Assembly: GCA_903847655.1 (NCBI GenBank)
Contig: CAINEG010000215.1
Coordinates: 1-8,165, forward strand
Origin: an uncultured Bacteroidota bacterium
Lineage (GTDB): Bacteria; Bacteroidota; Bacteroidia; Chitinophagales; Chitinophagaceae
Reading direction: 5' to 3'
DNA length: 8,165 bases
Below, piece after piece: positions 1-7,088 of this stretch. A program made the position numbers and the translations under genes. The notes beneath the pieces were generated by a model. It searched no databases. It was not told where the DNA came from and worked only from the letters and a program-made list of their open reading frames with translations. Positions within the stretch are counted from its first letter, which is position 1. Each line of letters starts with the position of its first letter.

Positions 1-1
1 A

Positions 2-25
2 TATTTATGTATTTTCACATAAATA
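2..25. repeat. 9-bp perfect inverted repeat upstream of amt
   Basis: Arms TATTTATGT (2-10) and ACATAAATA (17-25) are exact reverse complements around a 6-base spacer (11-16). The dyad lies about 43 bases before the amt start codon, in a non-coding AT-rich leader. It could be an operator for a dimeric regulator, a weak RNA hairpin, or the tail of a terminator for a gene left of the window. The stem has only two G/C pairs and no following T-tract longer than a few bases, so a terminator is unlikely. AT-rich dyads also arise by chance. Confidence 0.45.
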
Positions 26-36
26 ACAACATATTC

Positions 37-44
37 TATATTTT
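37..44 (+). promoter_or_regulatory. amt: possible -7 promoter element of amt
   Basis: TATATTTT matches the Bacteroidota -7 consensus TAnnTTTG at all but the last base and would give a leader of roughly 15-20 bases before the ATG at 68. I see no convincing -33 TTTG at the expected distance. The region is so AT-rich that a one-mismatch match is weak evidence. Confidence 0.2.
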
Positions 45-67
45 TATAATAAAAACAATACAAGCTC

Positions 68-1426
68 ATGAAAAACGAAACCGTACAAAAATTTGCTCCT
101 TTTATTTTGTTACTACTGGTAGCAGTGCTCGCCTTATTCGTACCACAACTACCCAGTTTTCAGGGAGATGCATCTACTTATAGCGGTGCAGATATCGCTT
201 GGATCTTAGTGGCAACAGCCCTAGTATTTATTATGACCCCAGGATTGGCCTTCTTTTATGGAGGTATGGTGCATCGTAAAAACATCATCTCAACAATGAT
301 TAAAAGTATTGTTTCGGCAGGTATTGTTTCGGTTATTTGGATCAGCTTTGGCTATAGCCTAAGCTTTGGTGAAAGCATCAATGGCATTATTGGCAATCCT
401 ATGACCCACTTGTTCTTTAAAGGAGTGGTGAATGGAGCGCCTACTTTACAAGGTGGAGCAGCCATGACCATTCCATTATTGTTGTTTGCACTATTTCAAT
501 TGATGTTTGCTATTATCACACCAGGTCTTGTAGTAGGTGCAGTAGCTGAGCGTATCAAATTCACTTCTTATATCTTATTTATTGTTTTATTTATCATATT
601 AGTATACGCACCATTAGCACATTGGTCTTGGCATCCACAAGGCTTTTTATTTAAAATGGGTGCCCTCGATTTCGCTGGTGGAACAGTCGTACATATTAGT
701 GCGGGTTGTGCTGCTTTAGCAGGTGCCATCGTTTTAAAATCTCGTCGTTCTAAATTAGAACAACAAGAAATTCCTCCTGCTAATATTCCTTATGTATTGA
801 TAGGAACAGGTTTACTTTGGTTTGGTTGGTTTGGTTTTAATGCAGGTTCTGCATTAGGTGCCAACAGTTTAGCCATTAATGCCTTTGCTACTACCAACAC
901 TGCGGCAGCAGCAGCTGGATTGGCATGGATGTTTTTTGATGTAATGAAAGGCAAGAAACCTTCTGTATTAGGATTTTGTATAGGTGCAGTAGTTGGCTTA
1001 GTAGCCATTACCCCAGCAGCAGGTTTTGTAGGTATTCCACAAAGTATATTTATTGGTTTGGTCGCAGCTATTATTTCTAATGCCGCTAGCCATGCCTTTA
1101 AATTATCTAGAGTGGATGATACCTTAGACGTATTCCCTTGTCATGGTATTGGCGGAATGGTGGGTATGTTGATGACAGGTATCTTCGCTTCTAAATCAGT
1201 AAATGCCGCTGGAGCAGATGGATTATTTTATGGAAACCCTGGCTTTTTCTTAATTCAATTGAAAGCCATGTTGATTGTAGTAGCTTATAGTTTCTCTGTT
1301 TCCTTTATTATTTTCAAAATCATTAGTATCATCATGCCACTTCGTGTTACTGAAGAAGATGAAGAATTAGGCTTAGATGCAACACAACATGACGAGAAAT
1401 ATGGTAGAAACCCTTTAAAAGCTTAA
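68..1426 (+). CDS. amt: Amt/Rh-family ammonium transporter
   Basis: Inner-membrane channel that takes up ammonium/ammonia, usually made when nitrogen is short. The 452 residues begin with a hydrophobic signal-like segment (about 10-28), as in other Amt proteins, followed by about eleven membrane segments. Family residues are all visible: the pore histidine pair H209 (in GGTVVHISAG) and H359 (in FPCHGIGG), the Phe gate F143/F147 (FQLMF), external-site W188, and F257 and S261 in WFGFNAGSA. The conserved aspartates D201 (ALDFAGG) and D354 are also present. The acidic tail (about 427-446, with EELGLD and HDEKYG) matches the cytosolic region that PII/GlnK proteins contact in characterised Amts. 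No glnK/glnB gene follows, because a terminator begins 35 bases after the stop; one could lie left of the window. The ATG at 68 has an A-rich leader without a Shine-Dalgarno sequence. Nothing essential is missing. Confidence 0.96.
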   Translation: MKNETVQKFAPFILLLLVAVLALFVPQLPSFQGDASTYSGADIAWILVATALVFIMTPGLAFFYGGMVHRKNIISTMIKSIVSAGIVSVIWISFGYSLSFGESINGIIGNPMTHLFFKGVVNGAPTLQGGAAMTIPLLLFALFQLMFAIITPGLVVGAVAERIKFTSYILFIVLFIILVYAPLAHWSWHPQGFLFKMGALDFAGGTVVHISAGCAALAGAIVLKSRRSKLEQQEIPPANIPYVLIGTGLLWFGWFGFNAGSALGANSLAINAFATTNTAAAAAGLAWMFFDVMKGKKPSVLGFCIGAVVGLVAITPAAGFVGIPQSIFIGLVAAIISNAASHAFKLSRVDDTLDVFPCHGIGGMVGMLMTGIFASKSVNAAGADGLFYGNPGFFLIQLKAMLIVVAYSFSVSFIIFKIISIIMPLRVTEEDEELGLDATQHDEKYGRNPLKA

Positions 1427-1461
1427 AAAAATATCGTTTTATAGCTTTTAGAAAGCAACTT

Positions 1462-1492
1462 AAAGGCCCGAATCTAATTTCGGGCCTTTTTT
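1462..1492 (+). terminator. intrinsic terminator after amt
   Basis: A perfect 11-bp stem (AAAGGCCCGAA at 1462-1472, TTCGGGCCTTT at 1479-1489) with a 6-base loop runs directly into six T residues (1487-1492). The GC-rich core GGCCCG stands out sharply from the AT-rich surroundings. A small extra hairpin (GCTTT-TAG-AAAGC, 1444-1456) lies just upstream. The T-tract is on the plus-strand 3' side only, so it should act on amt transcripts. Confidence 0.92.
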
Positions 1493-1494
1493 AT

Positions 1495-1502
1495 TATATT
1501 AG
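1495..1502 (+). promoter_or_regulatory. plsC: possible -7 promoter element of plsC
   Basis: TATATTAG differs at one base from TAnnTTTG. Because a terminator ends at 1492 and plsC begins at 1510, the plsC promoter must sit in or overlap this short stretch unless the gene depends on terminator read-through. No -33 TTTG is evident; that region would lie within the terminator hairpin. Confidence 0.28.
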
Positions 1503-1509
1503 CAGACAG

Positions 1510-2271
1510 ATGAAAATCCTTAAAAGAGCCCTACAGCTTATCTACTGCCTTTATGCCATTGTATTGTTTTCAATACTCACTATACTTTCGGTGACAGCTA
1601 TGTTTTTAGCCCTTCCCTTCGGTAAAGAAAAACTAAGCGAGCATGTTTATTTTATATGTCGTTATTGGGGTAAAATTTTATATTTTTTCATGGGCGTTCG
1701 ACACTCAGAAATTTTTGAAGCCCCCCATGATTTTAATCGCGCTCATATATTTGTAGGTAACCATAATTCCTATATGGATATTCCCTCTATTGTTCAATTA
1801 AAACATCAACCTATCAAACCCTTGGGTAAATTTGAATCTTCCAAAATACCTTTATTTGGACTTATCTACAGACATGCTGTTGTGATGGTAGATAGAGGGA
1901 ACCCCGATAAAAGAGCAGAAAGTTTACGTAATTTAAAAGCTGCTTTAGAAAAACATATTTCCATTTTTATTTTCCCTGAAGGTACTTTTAGCATGACTGA
2001 AGAATACCCCCTAAAATCTTTTTACAATGGTGCCTTTAAATTAGCCATTGAAATGAATGTGCCCATTCAACCTGTTTTATTGGTCGACTCCATTGATCGC
2101 ATGCATTTTACAAGCGCACTTTCACTTACCCCTGGAAAACATAGAGTGGTATATTTAGAAACGGTGGAAGTAAGTGACTATACCCTGGATCAAATGGACG
2201 CCTTAAAAGACCTTGTTTACAAGAAAATGGAGGAAGGCATGAGAAGATATAGAAAGTATCCAAAATCATAG
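1510..2271 (+). CDS. plsC: 1-acyl-sn-glycerol-3-phosphate acyltransferase (PlsC/LPLAT family)
   Basis: Transfers an acyl chain to lysophosphatidic acid to make phosphatidic acid, the second acylation of phospholipid synthesis, at the inner membrane. The 253 residues have an N-terminal membrane anchor (about 10-35 after a basic start, MKILKR), then the acyltransferase domain. Motif I is NHNSYMD, giving the catalytic HX4D pair H85 and D90. The motif II region is GKFESSKIPLFG (106-117). Motif III is FPEGTFS (155-161), with E157 and G158 kept but Phe160 where most family members have Arg. Motif IV is VPIQPV (184-189). The length is normal for PlsC. The family has many paralogues, some acting on lyso-ornithine lipids or other acceptors, so the exact substrate is inferred. 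The ATG at 1510 is chosen because it gives a basic N-terminus before the anchor. priA follows 22 bases after the stop. Confidence 0.88.
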   Translation: MKILKRALQLIYCLYAIVLFSILTILSVTAMFLALPFGKEKLSEHVYFICRYWGKILYFFMGVRHSEIFEAPHDFNRAHIFVGNHNSYMDIPSIVQLKHQPIKPLGKFESSKIPLFGLIYRHAVVMVDRGNPDKRAESLRNLKAALEKHISIFIFPEGTFSMTEEYPLKSFYNGAFKLAIEMNVPIQPVLLVDSIDRMHFTSALSLTPGKHRVVYLETVEVSDYTLDQMDALKDLVYKKMEEGMRRYRKYPKS

Positions 2272-2273
2272 TG

Positions 2274-2281
2274 TATTTTTG
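2274..2281 (+). promoter_or_regulatory. priA: likely -7 promoter element of priA
   Basis: TATTTTTG is an exact match to the Bacteroidota -7 consensus TAnnTTTG, 12 bases before the priA ATG at 2294 and just after the plsC stop. It implies a transcript with a very short leader. No clear -33 TTTG is seen upstream, within the end of plsC. The motif also covers the TTG at 2279 that would otherwise be a longer start for priA, which argues for the ATG. Confidence 0.45.
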
Positions 2282-2293
2282 CACCCCTATAGC

Positions 2294-4729
2294 ATGTACG
2301 CAGAAATCATCATACCCTTAGCGCTTCCAAAAAATTATACTTGGATGATTCCCGAACAATTACAATCGGAATTAATGACGGGTATGCGGGTAGAAGTAAT
2401 GTTAGGAGCGAATAAAAGATACGCTGGCATTGTAAAAAAAATTACGAACGAAAAGCCTGCAGATTTTAATCCCAAACCCATTTTGTCCATATTAGATGAT
2501 CAGCCCATACTCTATCCTAAGCAAATGGCTTTATGGGAATGGATGGCGCAATATTATATGTGTACAGAAGGCGAAGTAATGCAAGCCGCTGTACCCAGTC
2601 ATTTAAAAATATCCAGCGAAAGTGTATTTATTTTTAATGAGGCCCATACCAACGATGGTAAAAACCTAAACGATGCAGAATATCTTGTCACTGAAGCTTT
2701 AGAAATAAGAAAAGCTTTAAGCTTACTTGAAATTCAAAAATTATTGGATAAAAAATCGGTCTACCCTGTAGTGAACAAACTAATCCAAAAAGGGATTTGC
2801 TTGGTGCAAGAAAACATGAAGGACAAATATAAAATCAAAGAAGAAACTTTTATTTTATTACACCCCGATTATAGAAAAGAAGCCGCCTTGGAAAGTTTAT
2901 TAAACGATTGGACCAGGGCGCCTAAGCAATTGGAACTCTTACTTGCTTTTTTGCACTATGAAAAAACAGAAGGCGAAGTGAGACAAAAAGAGATGCTTGA
3001 AAAGTCTGGCGCCTCTAGCGCACAATTAAAAGCATTGATTGACAAAGGTGTCTTGATTGCAGAGAAAAGAAAAAAAGATAGACTGCAAACAGATCCTTCT
3101 TTAGGCAATCAAGATTTTCATACCTTATCTGTGAGTCAATTAGCTGCCTTCCAATCCATCCAAACGCAATTGGCCACGCACCCTGTGCATTTATTACATG
3201 GAATTACAGGCAGTGGCAAAACCCAAATATATGTAGCCCTAATCAATGAAGTGATGAAGCAAAACAAGCAGGCCTTGTATATGTTGCCAGAAATTGCATT
3301 GACTGCTCAAATGATTCGCCGTTTAAAACAATATTTTGGAGGCAGCATTGCCATTTATCATTCTAAATTTAATCCCAACGAACGAGTAGAGATTTGGAAT
3401 AAAGTTAAATCAGGCGAAATAAAAATTGTACTAGGCGCTAGGTCGGCTTTATTCTTACCTTATAAAGATTTATCGCTGATTATTATTGACGAAGAGCATG
3501 ACCCCTCTTACAAACAGCAAGAACCAGCGCCCAGGTATCAAGCCAGGGATACGGCCATTTATTATGCCAGTCAAATGGGTGCTAAAGTAGTTCTAGGATC
3601 AGCTACCCCTTCTGTGGAAACTTATTATAATACCCTCTCCAAAAAATTTGGTTATACTTATTTAAGTGAGCGTTATAACCAAGGTGCGCTGCCCACCATT
3701 CAATTGATTGATACCAAAAAACAAATGGCAGGTACCAATATTTTGACTCCTGAATTATTGGCCAGCATTAAAAAAACCATCGACAATAAAAAACAAGTGA
3801 TTTTATTTCAAAACAGAAGAGGCTATGCGCCTTACCTGATTTGTGAAACTTGTGGATGGATACCTCATTGTGAACATTGCGATGTTACCCTTACTTATCA
3901 TAAAGCAAAAAATGTTTTATCCTGTCATTATTGTGGCGCAAGCTATCCCATTGTTTCTACTTGCAAAGCCTGTGGTAAACAGCATTTTAAACAAAAAAGT
4001 TTTGGAACTGAGCAAATAGAAGAAAAATTAAATCAAAGCCCGCCAGGCGTAATTGTGGCAAGAATGGATTTAGACAATGTCAAAGGAAAGAACGAACACG
4101 ACCAACTCATTCAACAATTTGAACAAAAACAAATTGATATTTTAGTAGGCACCCAAATGGTGGTGAAAGGATTGGATTTTGAAAATGTAGACTTAGTGGG
4201 TATTGTGGATGCGGATAGTTTATTGAACTTTAATCATTACAGAGTCAATGAACGCGCCTTTCAAATGATGGAACAAGTAAGTGGTAGGGCCGGCAGAAAA
4301 AATGATCAAGGAAAAGTACTTATCCAAGTAAGTCAAATGCAGCACCCCATTGTGCAATTGGTCCAAAACCATGACTACTTTGGATTTTATGCATTTGAAA
4401 TTCAAAATCGAAAACATTTTGCTTATCCCCCCTTCAGTAGATTGGTCAGCCTACTTTTCAAGCACAAGGAAAACAATATTGCAGAAGAAGCCATCAACCA
4501 TTTTTTTCAATCCCTAGGGCCAGCCATTCAAAAAACAGTATTAGGCCCAGCCCAACCCATCGTCAATAGGGTGAGAAATAAATACATTTGGGAATTGGCC
4601 GTGAAGATTTCAAAACAGCCAGATGCATTGCAAATGGCAAAAAAACAATTATTGCATTATATTCGCTTGCTACAAGTGCATCCAAGATACAAATCGGTAC
4701 AAATAATTATAGACATCGATCCAAATTAA
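2294..4729 (+). CDS. priA: Primosomal protein N' (PriA), replication restart DNA helicase
   Basis: Superfamily 2 3'-to-5' helicase that recognises stalled or D-loop forks and reloads the replicative helicase. Counting from ATG 2294 (811 residues), an N-terminal 3'-DNA-binding domain (about 1-100) and a winged-helix region come first. The helicase core follows: Walker A GITGSGKT (303-310), Walker B DEEH (399-402), GSATPS (435-440), GTQMVVKG (619-626) and SGRAGR (663-668). Eight cysteines in four pairs (C517/520, C526/529, C544/547, C557/560) form the two-zinc binding insert typical of PriA. A C-terminal domain follows. It is longer than the 732-residue E. coli enzyme, with the extra length mainly before the helicase core; all motifs are intact. 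An in-frame TTG at 2279 would add five residues but lies inside a promoter-like motif, and the protein from ATG (MYAEIIIPLALPKNYTW) matches the usual PriA N-terminus. murB begins 2 bases after the stop. Confidence 0.96.
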   Translation: MYAEIIIPLALPKNYTWMIPEQLQSELMTGMRVEVMLGANKRYAGIVKKITNEKPADFNPKPILSILDDQPILYPKQMALWEWMAQYYMCTEGEVMQAAVPSHLKISSESVFIFNEAHTNDGKNLNDAEYLVTEALEIRKALSLLEIQKLLDKKSVYPVVNKLIQKGICLVQENMKDKYKIKEETFILLHPDYRKEAALESLLNDWTRAPKQLELLLAFLHYEKTEGEVRQKEMLEKSGASSAQLKALIDKGVLIAEKRKKDRLQTDPSLGNQDFHTLSVSQLAAFQSIQTQLATHPVHLLHGITGSGKTQIYVALINEVMKQNKQALYMLPEIALTAQMIRRLKQYFGGSIAIYHSKFNPNERVEIWNKVKSGEIKIVLGARSALFLPYKDLSLIIIDEEHDPSYKQQEPAPRYQARDTAIYYASQMGAKVVLGSATPSVETYYNTLSKKFGYTYLSERYNQGALPTIQLIDTKKQMAGTNILTPELLASIKKTIDNKKQVILFQNRRGYAPYLICETCGWIPHCEHCDVTLTYHKAKNVLSCHYCGASYPIVSTCKACGKQHFKQKSFGTEQIEEKLNQSPPGVIVARMDLDNVKGKNEHDQLIQQFEQKQIDILVGTQMVVKGLDFENVDLVGIVDADSLLNFNHYRVNERAFQMMEQVSGRAGRKNDQGKVLIQVSQMQHPIVQLVQNHDYFGFYAFEIQNRKHFAYPPFSRLVSLLFKHKENNIAEEAINHFFQSLGPAIQKTVLGPAQPIVNRVRNKYIWELAVKISKQPDALQMAKKQLLHYIRLLQVHPRYKSVQIIIDIDPN

Positions 4730-4731
4730 AA

Positions 4732-5745
4732 ATGACATTAAAGGAAAATATATCACTTCAGTCTTATACCAGTTTCGGATGCAATGAAACCTGTCGTTAT
4801 TTTACAATCGTAACCTCTGCTGATGCACTTTTAGAAGCGATCCATTGGTGTAAAGAAAATAATATTCCTTATTTAATCTTAGGCTCAGGAAGTAATGTCT
4901 TGTTTACTCAACCCTATGAAGGCCTCATTATAAAAAATGAAATAGTGGGTATCGTAAAAACAAACGAAACTGCTACAGAGGTTTTTTTAAGTGTTGGGGC
5001 TGGTGAAAATTGGCATCATTTTGTAAGCTACTGCGTTCAGAAAGGTTGGGGTGGCATTGAAAACTTAAGCTTAATCCCAGGCACCGTGGGCGCTAGTCCT
5101 ATTCAAAACATAGGCGCTTATGGCGTAGAAGTGCAAGAATGCATTCAATCAGTGACCGCCCTGGATACCCTCACTCATCAATGGGTAAATTTGAGTAATC
5201 ATGATTGTACATTTGCTTATAGAGATAGCTTGTTTAAACAACAAAAAAATAGGTACCTGATTACCCAAGTACATTTTGTTTTAAAAAAACAGCCTAAATT
5301 AAGGACGGATTACGGCGCCATCAAAGAAGTATTGCACGAGAAAAATATAAAAAATCCAAGTATGGCAGATCTGTCCAATGCTGTCATACAAATTAGAAAC
5401 GCGAAATTACCCGATCCGGCTAAACTAGGCAATGCAGGTAGCTTTTTTAAAAACCCCACCCTTAGTAAATCTGAATATGAAAAATTAGCACTTCTGTTTC
5501 CTCAAATGATGGCCTACCCTATTTCAGACAACGCCTATAAAATAGCGGCAGGATGGCTGATTGAACATTGCGGATGGAAAGGGGTAAGAAAAGGCAAGGT
5601 GGGTTGTTTTGAAAAACAATCTTTGGTCATTGTCAATTATGACCATGCCAGTGGAAAAGAAATATTTGATTTCTCTGAAGAAATCATTCAATCTGTATTG
5701 AACAAGTTTAGTATACTACTAGAACGAGAAGTAAATATATTTTAA
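4732..5745 (+). CDS. murB: UDP-N-acetylenolpyruvoylglucosamine reductase (MurB)
   Basis: Cytoplasmic FAD enzyme that reduces UDP-GlcNAc-enolpyruvate with NADPH to UDP-MurNAc, the second committed step of peptidoglycan precursor synthesis. The 337 residues from ATG 4732 show the FAD-binding GSGSNVLF (51-58) and IPGTVGASPIQNIGAYG (115-131). YRDSLFK carries the conserved arginine R164, GNAGSFFKNP (233-242) carries the proton-donor serine S237, and E333 near the C-terminus (EREVNIF) is the equivalent of E. coli E325. Length and the YRDS and AAGWLIE motifs fit the E. coli-like type I enzyme. The frame stays open 48 codons upstream into priA, but that extension overlaps priA and has no MurB similarity. 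The ATG 2 bases after the priA stop gives the expected N-terminus (SLQSYTSFG), so the two genes are probably translationally coupled. Its stop directly abuts the stop of the convergent OmpA-family gene. Confidence 0.96.
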   Translation: MTLKENISLQSYTSFGCNETCRYFTIVTSADALLEAIHWCKENNIPYLILGSGSNVLFTQPYEGLIIKNEIVGIVKTNETATEVFLSVGAGENWHHFVSYCVQKGWGGIENLSLIPGTVGASPIQNIGAYGVEVQECIQSVTALDTLTHQWVNLSNHDCTFAYRDSLFKQQKNRYLITQVHFVLKKQPKLRTDYGAIKEVLHEKNIKNPSMADLSNAVIQIRNAKLPDPAKLGNAGSFFKNPTLSKSEYEKLALLFPQMMAYPISDNAYKIAAGWLIEHCGWKGVRKGKVGCFEKQSLVIVNYDHASGKEIFDFSEEIIQSVLNKFSILLEREVNIF

Positions 5746-7035
5746 CTAATACAAAACAATCAAATCTGTTCTTCGGTTCTTTGCTCTACCCATTAATGTT
5801 TTATTGTCAGCAATGGGTCTAGTATCCGCATAACCAGCAGTAGTTACCCTTTTTAGATTAATTCCCTTTTGAATTAAATAATTGCTCACTACCAAGGCTC
5901 TTTGTTCAGATAGTTTTTGATTGATTTTTAAGGTGCCGGTATTGTCGGTATGCCCCCCAATGGCTAGTGACATAGTTGGATAAGCATTCATTACTTGTAC
6001 AATTGAATCTAATCCTGCTAATAAGGCTTTGCTTAATATTGTCTTACCAGAGGCGAATTTAAGATTAGAACCAAAACGATCAATAATAGGTTGCAAATTG
6101 GCACAACCATGATTGTCCATAATGCCCGCTAAATTAGGGCAATTGTCTTGTTCATCATCAATACCATCTTTATCAGCATCTGGAATGGGACAACCTTGAT
6201 AGCGATCTAATCCTTTTTCTTTAGGACACTTATCTAGCTCATCATTAAGTCCATCTTTGTCTGCATCTGGAATAGGACAGCCATGGTATTTAACTGGCCC
6301 TGCTGCATTGGGACATTGGTCATTTTCATCGTTCACTCCATCCTCATCGTCATCAGGCACCGGACAGCCATGGTATTTGACCAATCCTGATTGATTGGGA
6401 CATTCATCTGCATCCCCTGAAACACCATCATCATCTGCATCAGCCGAAACTGGAGCTGCAGGCAACATGACTGGTTTTTTATCTTTTAATTTTAATGGGT
6501 AGGTATAACTAATAGAATGTGCAAAATGCATTTTGGTCAAGGGAGAAAGTTCAGCCCTATAGGAACTTGCAATATTGATGAAAGATCCTTGTTTGGCCTT
6601 GATTTGTATGCCTCCACCAATTGGTACATAAGCAGTATAATAAGTAGCATGATCTGTCGCCATCCCTAGCCCTGCAGTTAAATAAGGTACTATTTTTTTA
6701 TCATCGGTGCGCAATTTGTAATTCAGGTTGGCATCTATTGCAAAATAGTAATTATTGGTTTTCGCTGCTGGAATTAACTTTGAAACATAATAAGGGTATT
6801 TTAAAGAAGCGATGTCAAGATTCACCATCAAATCTAAATTAGGATTGATTCCCTTGAAAAATTGCAAGCCAGCATAGGGTACCGTTTTAGTTAGATTGTC
6901 TGTTGCATTGGTTTTTTTAAAATCTAAAGCACCAATTTTAAACCCAATCGAAGCCCCTTTGGTACTTATAGTATCTTGTGCTTTAATGGCCATACTTGTA
7001 GCAAGGGTAACTAGGAATAATAAAACTTTTTTCAT
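5746..7035 (-). CDS. OmpA-family outer-membrane protein with thrombospondin type 3 repeats
   Basis: Probable outer-membrane protein that anchors the membrane to peptidoglycan. The 429 residues begin with a signal peptide (MKKVLLFLVTLATSMAIKAQ, cleavage about 18-20). A region of about 25-182 rich in alternating aromatic and hydrophobic strands looks like a small beta-barrel. Four calcium-binding thrombospondin type 3 repeats (199-314) come next. The C-terminal OmpA-like domain (about 320-429) has GGHTDNTG and NQKLSEQRA. D364 and R379 have the same 15-residue spacing as the Asp/Arg pair that holds diaminopimelate in Acinetobacter OmpA, so peptidoglycan binding should be intact. The strand prediction is by eye. 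The gene lies 53 bases after the RlpA-like gene, with a possible promoter of its own, and converges on murB with no intervening base. Other members of this architecture are called OmpA/MotB-family or PorF-like proteins; a precise role cannot be read from the sequence. Confidence 0.9.
   Translation of the reverse strand: MKKVLLFLVTLATSMAIKAQDTISTKGASIGFKIGALDFKKTNATDNLTKTVPYAGLQFFKGINPNLDLMVNLDIASLKYPYYVSKLIPAAKTNNYYFAIDANLNYKLRTDDKKIVPYLTAGLGMATDHATYYTAYVPIGGGIQIKAKQGSFINIASSYRAELSPLTKMHFAHSISYTYPLKLKDKKPVMLPAAPVSADADDDGVSGDADECPNQSGLVKYHGCPVPDDDEDGVNDENDQCPNAAGPVKYHGCPIPDADKDGLNDELDKCPKEKGLDRYQGCPIPDADKDGIDDEQDNCPNLAGIMDNHGCANLQPIIDRFGSNLKFASGKTILSKALLAGLDSIVQVMNAYPTMSLAIGGHTDNTGTLKINQKLSEQRALVVSNYLIQKGINLKRVTTAGYADTRPIADNKTLMGRAKNRRTDLIVLY
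6094..6441 (-). repeat. four tandem 87-bp units encoding thrombospondin type 3 repeats
   Basis: Four units of exactly 29 residues (starting at residues 199, 228, 257 and 286 of the OmpA-family protein) follow a DxDxDGxxDxxDxCPxxxG...GCP pattern, with acidic calcium ligands and two cysteines per unit. At DNA level the first two units share an exact 17-base stretch (6275-6291 and 6362-6378, 87 bases apart), whereas the others have diverged. This suggests growth by in-frame duplication, with the first two units copied or homogenised most recently. The repeats probably form a rigid calcium-bound linker between barrel and peptidoglycan-binding domain. Confidence 0.88.
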
Positions 7036-7061
7036 GTGCTTCTTGGATGTTTAATACCTAA

Positions 7062-7069
7062 CAAATTTA
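7062..7069 (-). promoter_or_regulatory. likely -7 promoter element of the OmpA-family gene
   Basis: Read on the minus strand this is TAAATTTG, an exact TAnnTTTG match, 26 bases before the ATG at 7035 in the gap after the RlpA-like gene. No clear -33 element is visible within the end of that gene. The motif is partly enclosed by a short dyad (CCTAA / TTAGG, 7057-7071), which could be an operator or chance. Confidence 0.4.
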
Positions 7070-7088
7070 GGCGAAATACTTTAAAATA

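Noticed and set aside
790..1008. 72-codon open frame on the minus strand inside amt
   Set aside because: It lies wholly within the well-supported amt gene, is low-complexity (Ala/Pro-rich from antisense of Gly/Ala codons), and matches no family I recognise.
4220..4417. 65-codon open frame on the minus strand inside priA
   Set aside because: It is antisense to the conserved PriA helicase motif region and has no recognisable domain or promoter.
4588..4731. 48-codon N-terminal extension of murB
   Set aside because: It overlaps the end of priA in another frame and has no MurB character; the ATG at 4732 gives the standard N-terminus.
5709..5718. 10-base palindrome TAGTATACTA
   Set aside because: It is inside the murB coding sequence, has no loop or T-tract and is short enough to be chance; not a terminator.
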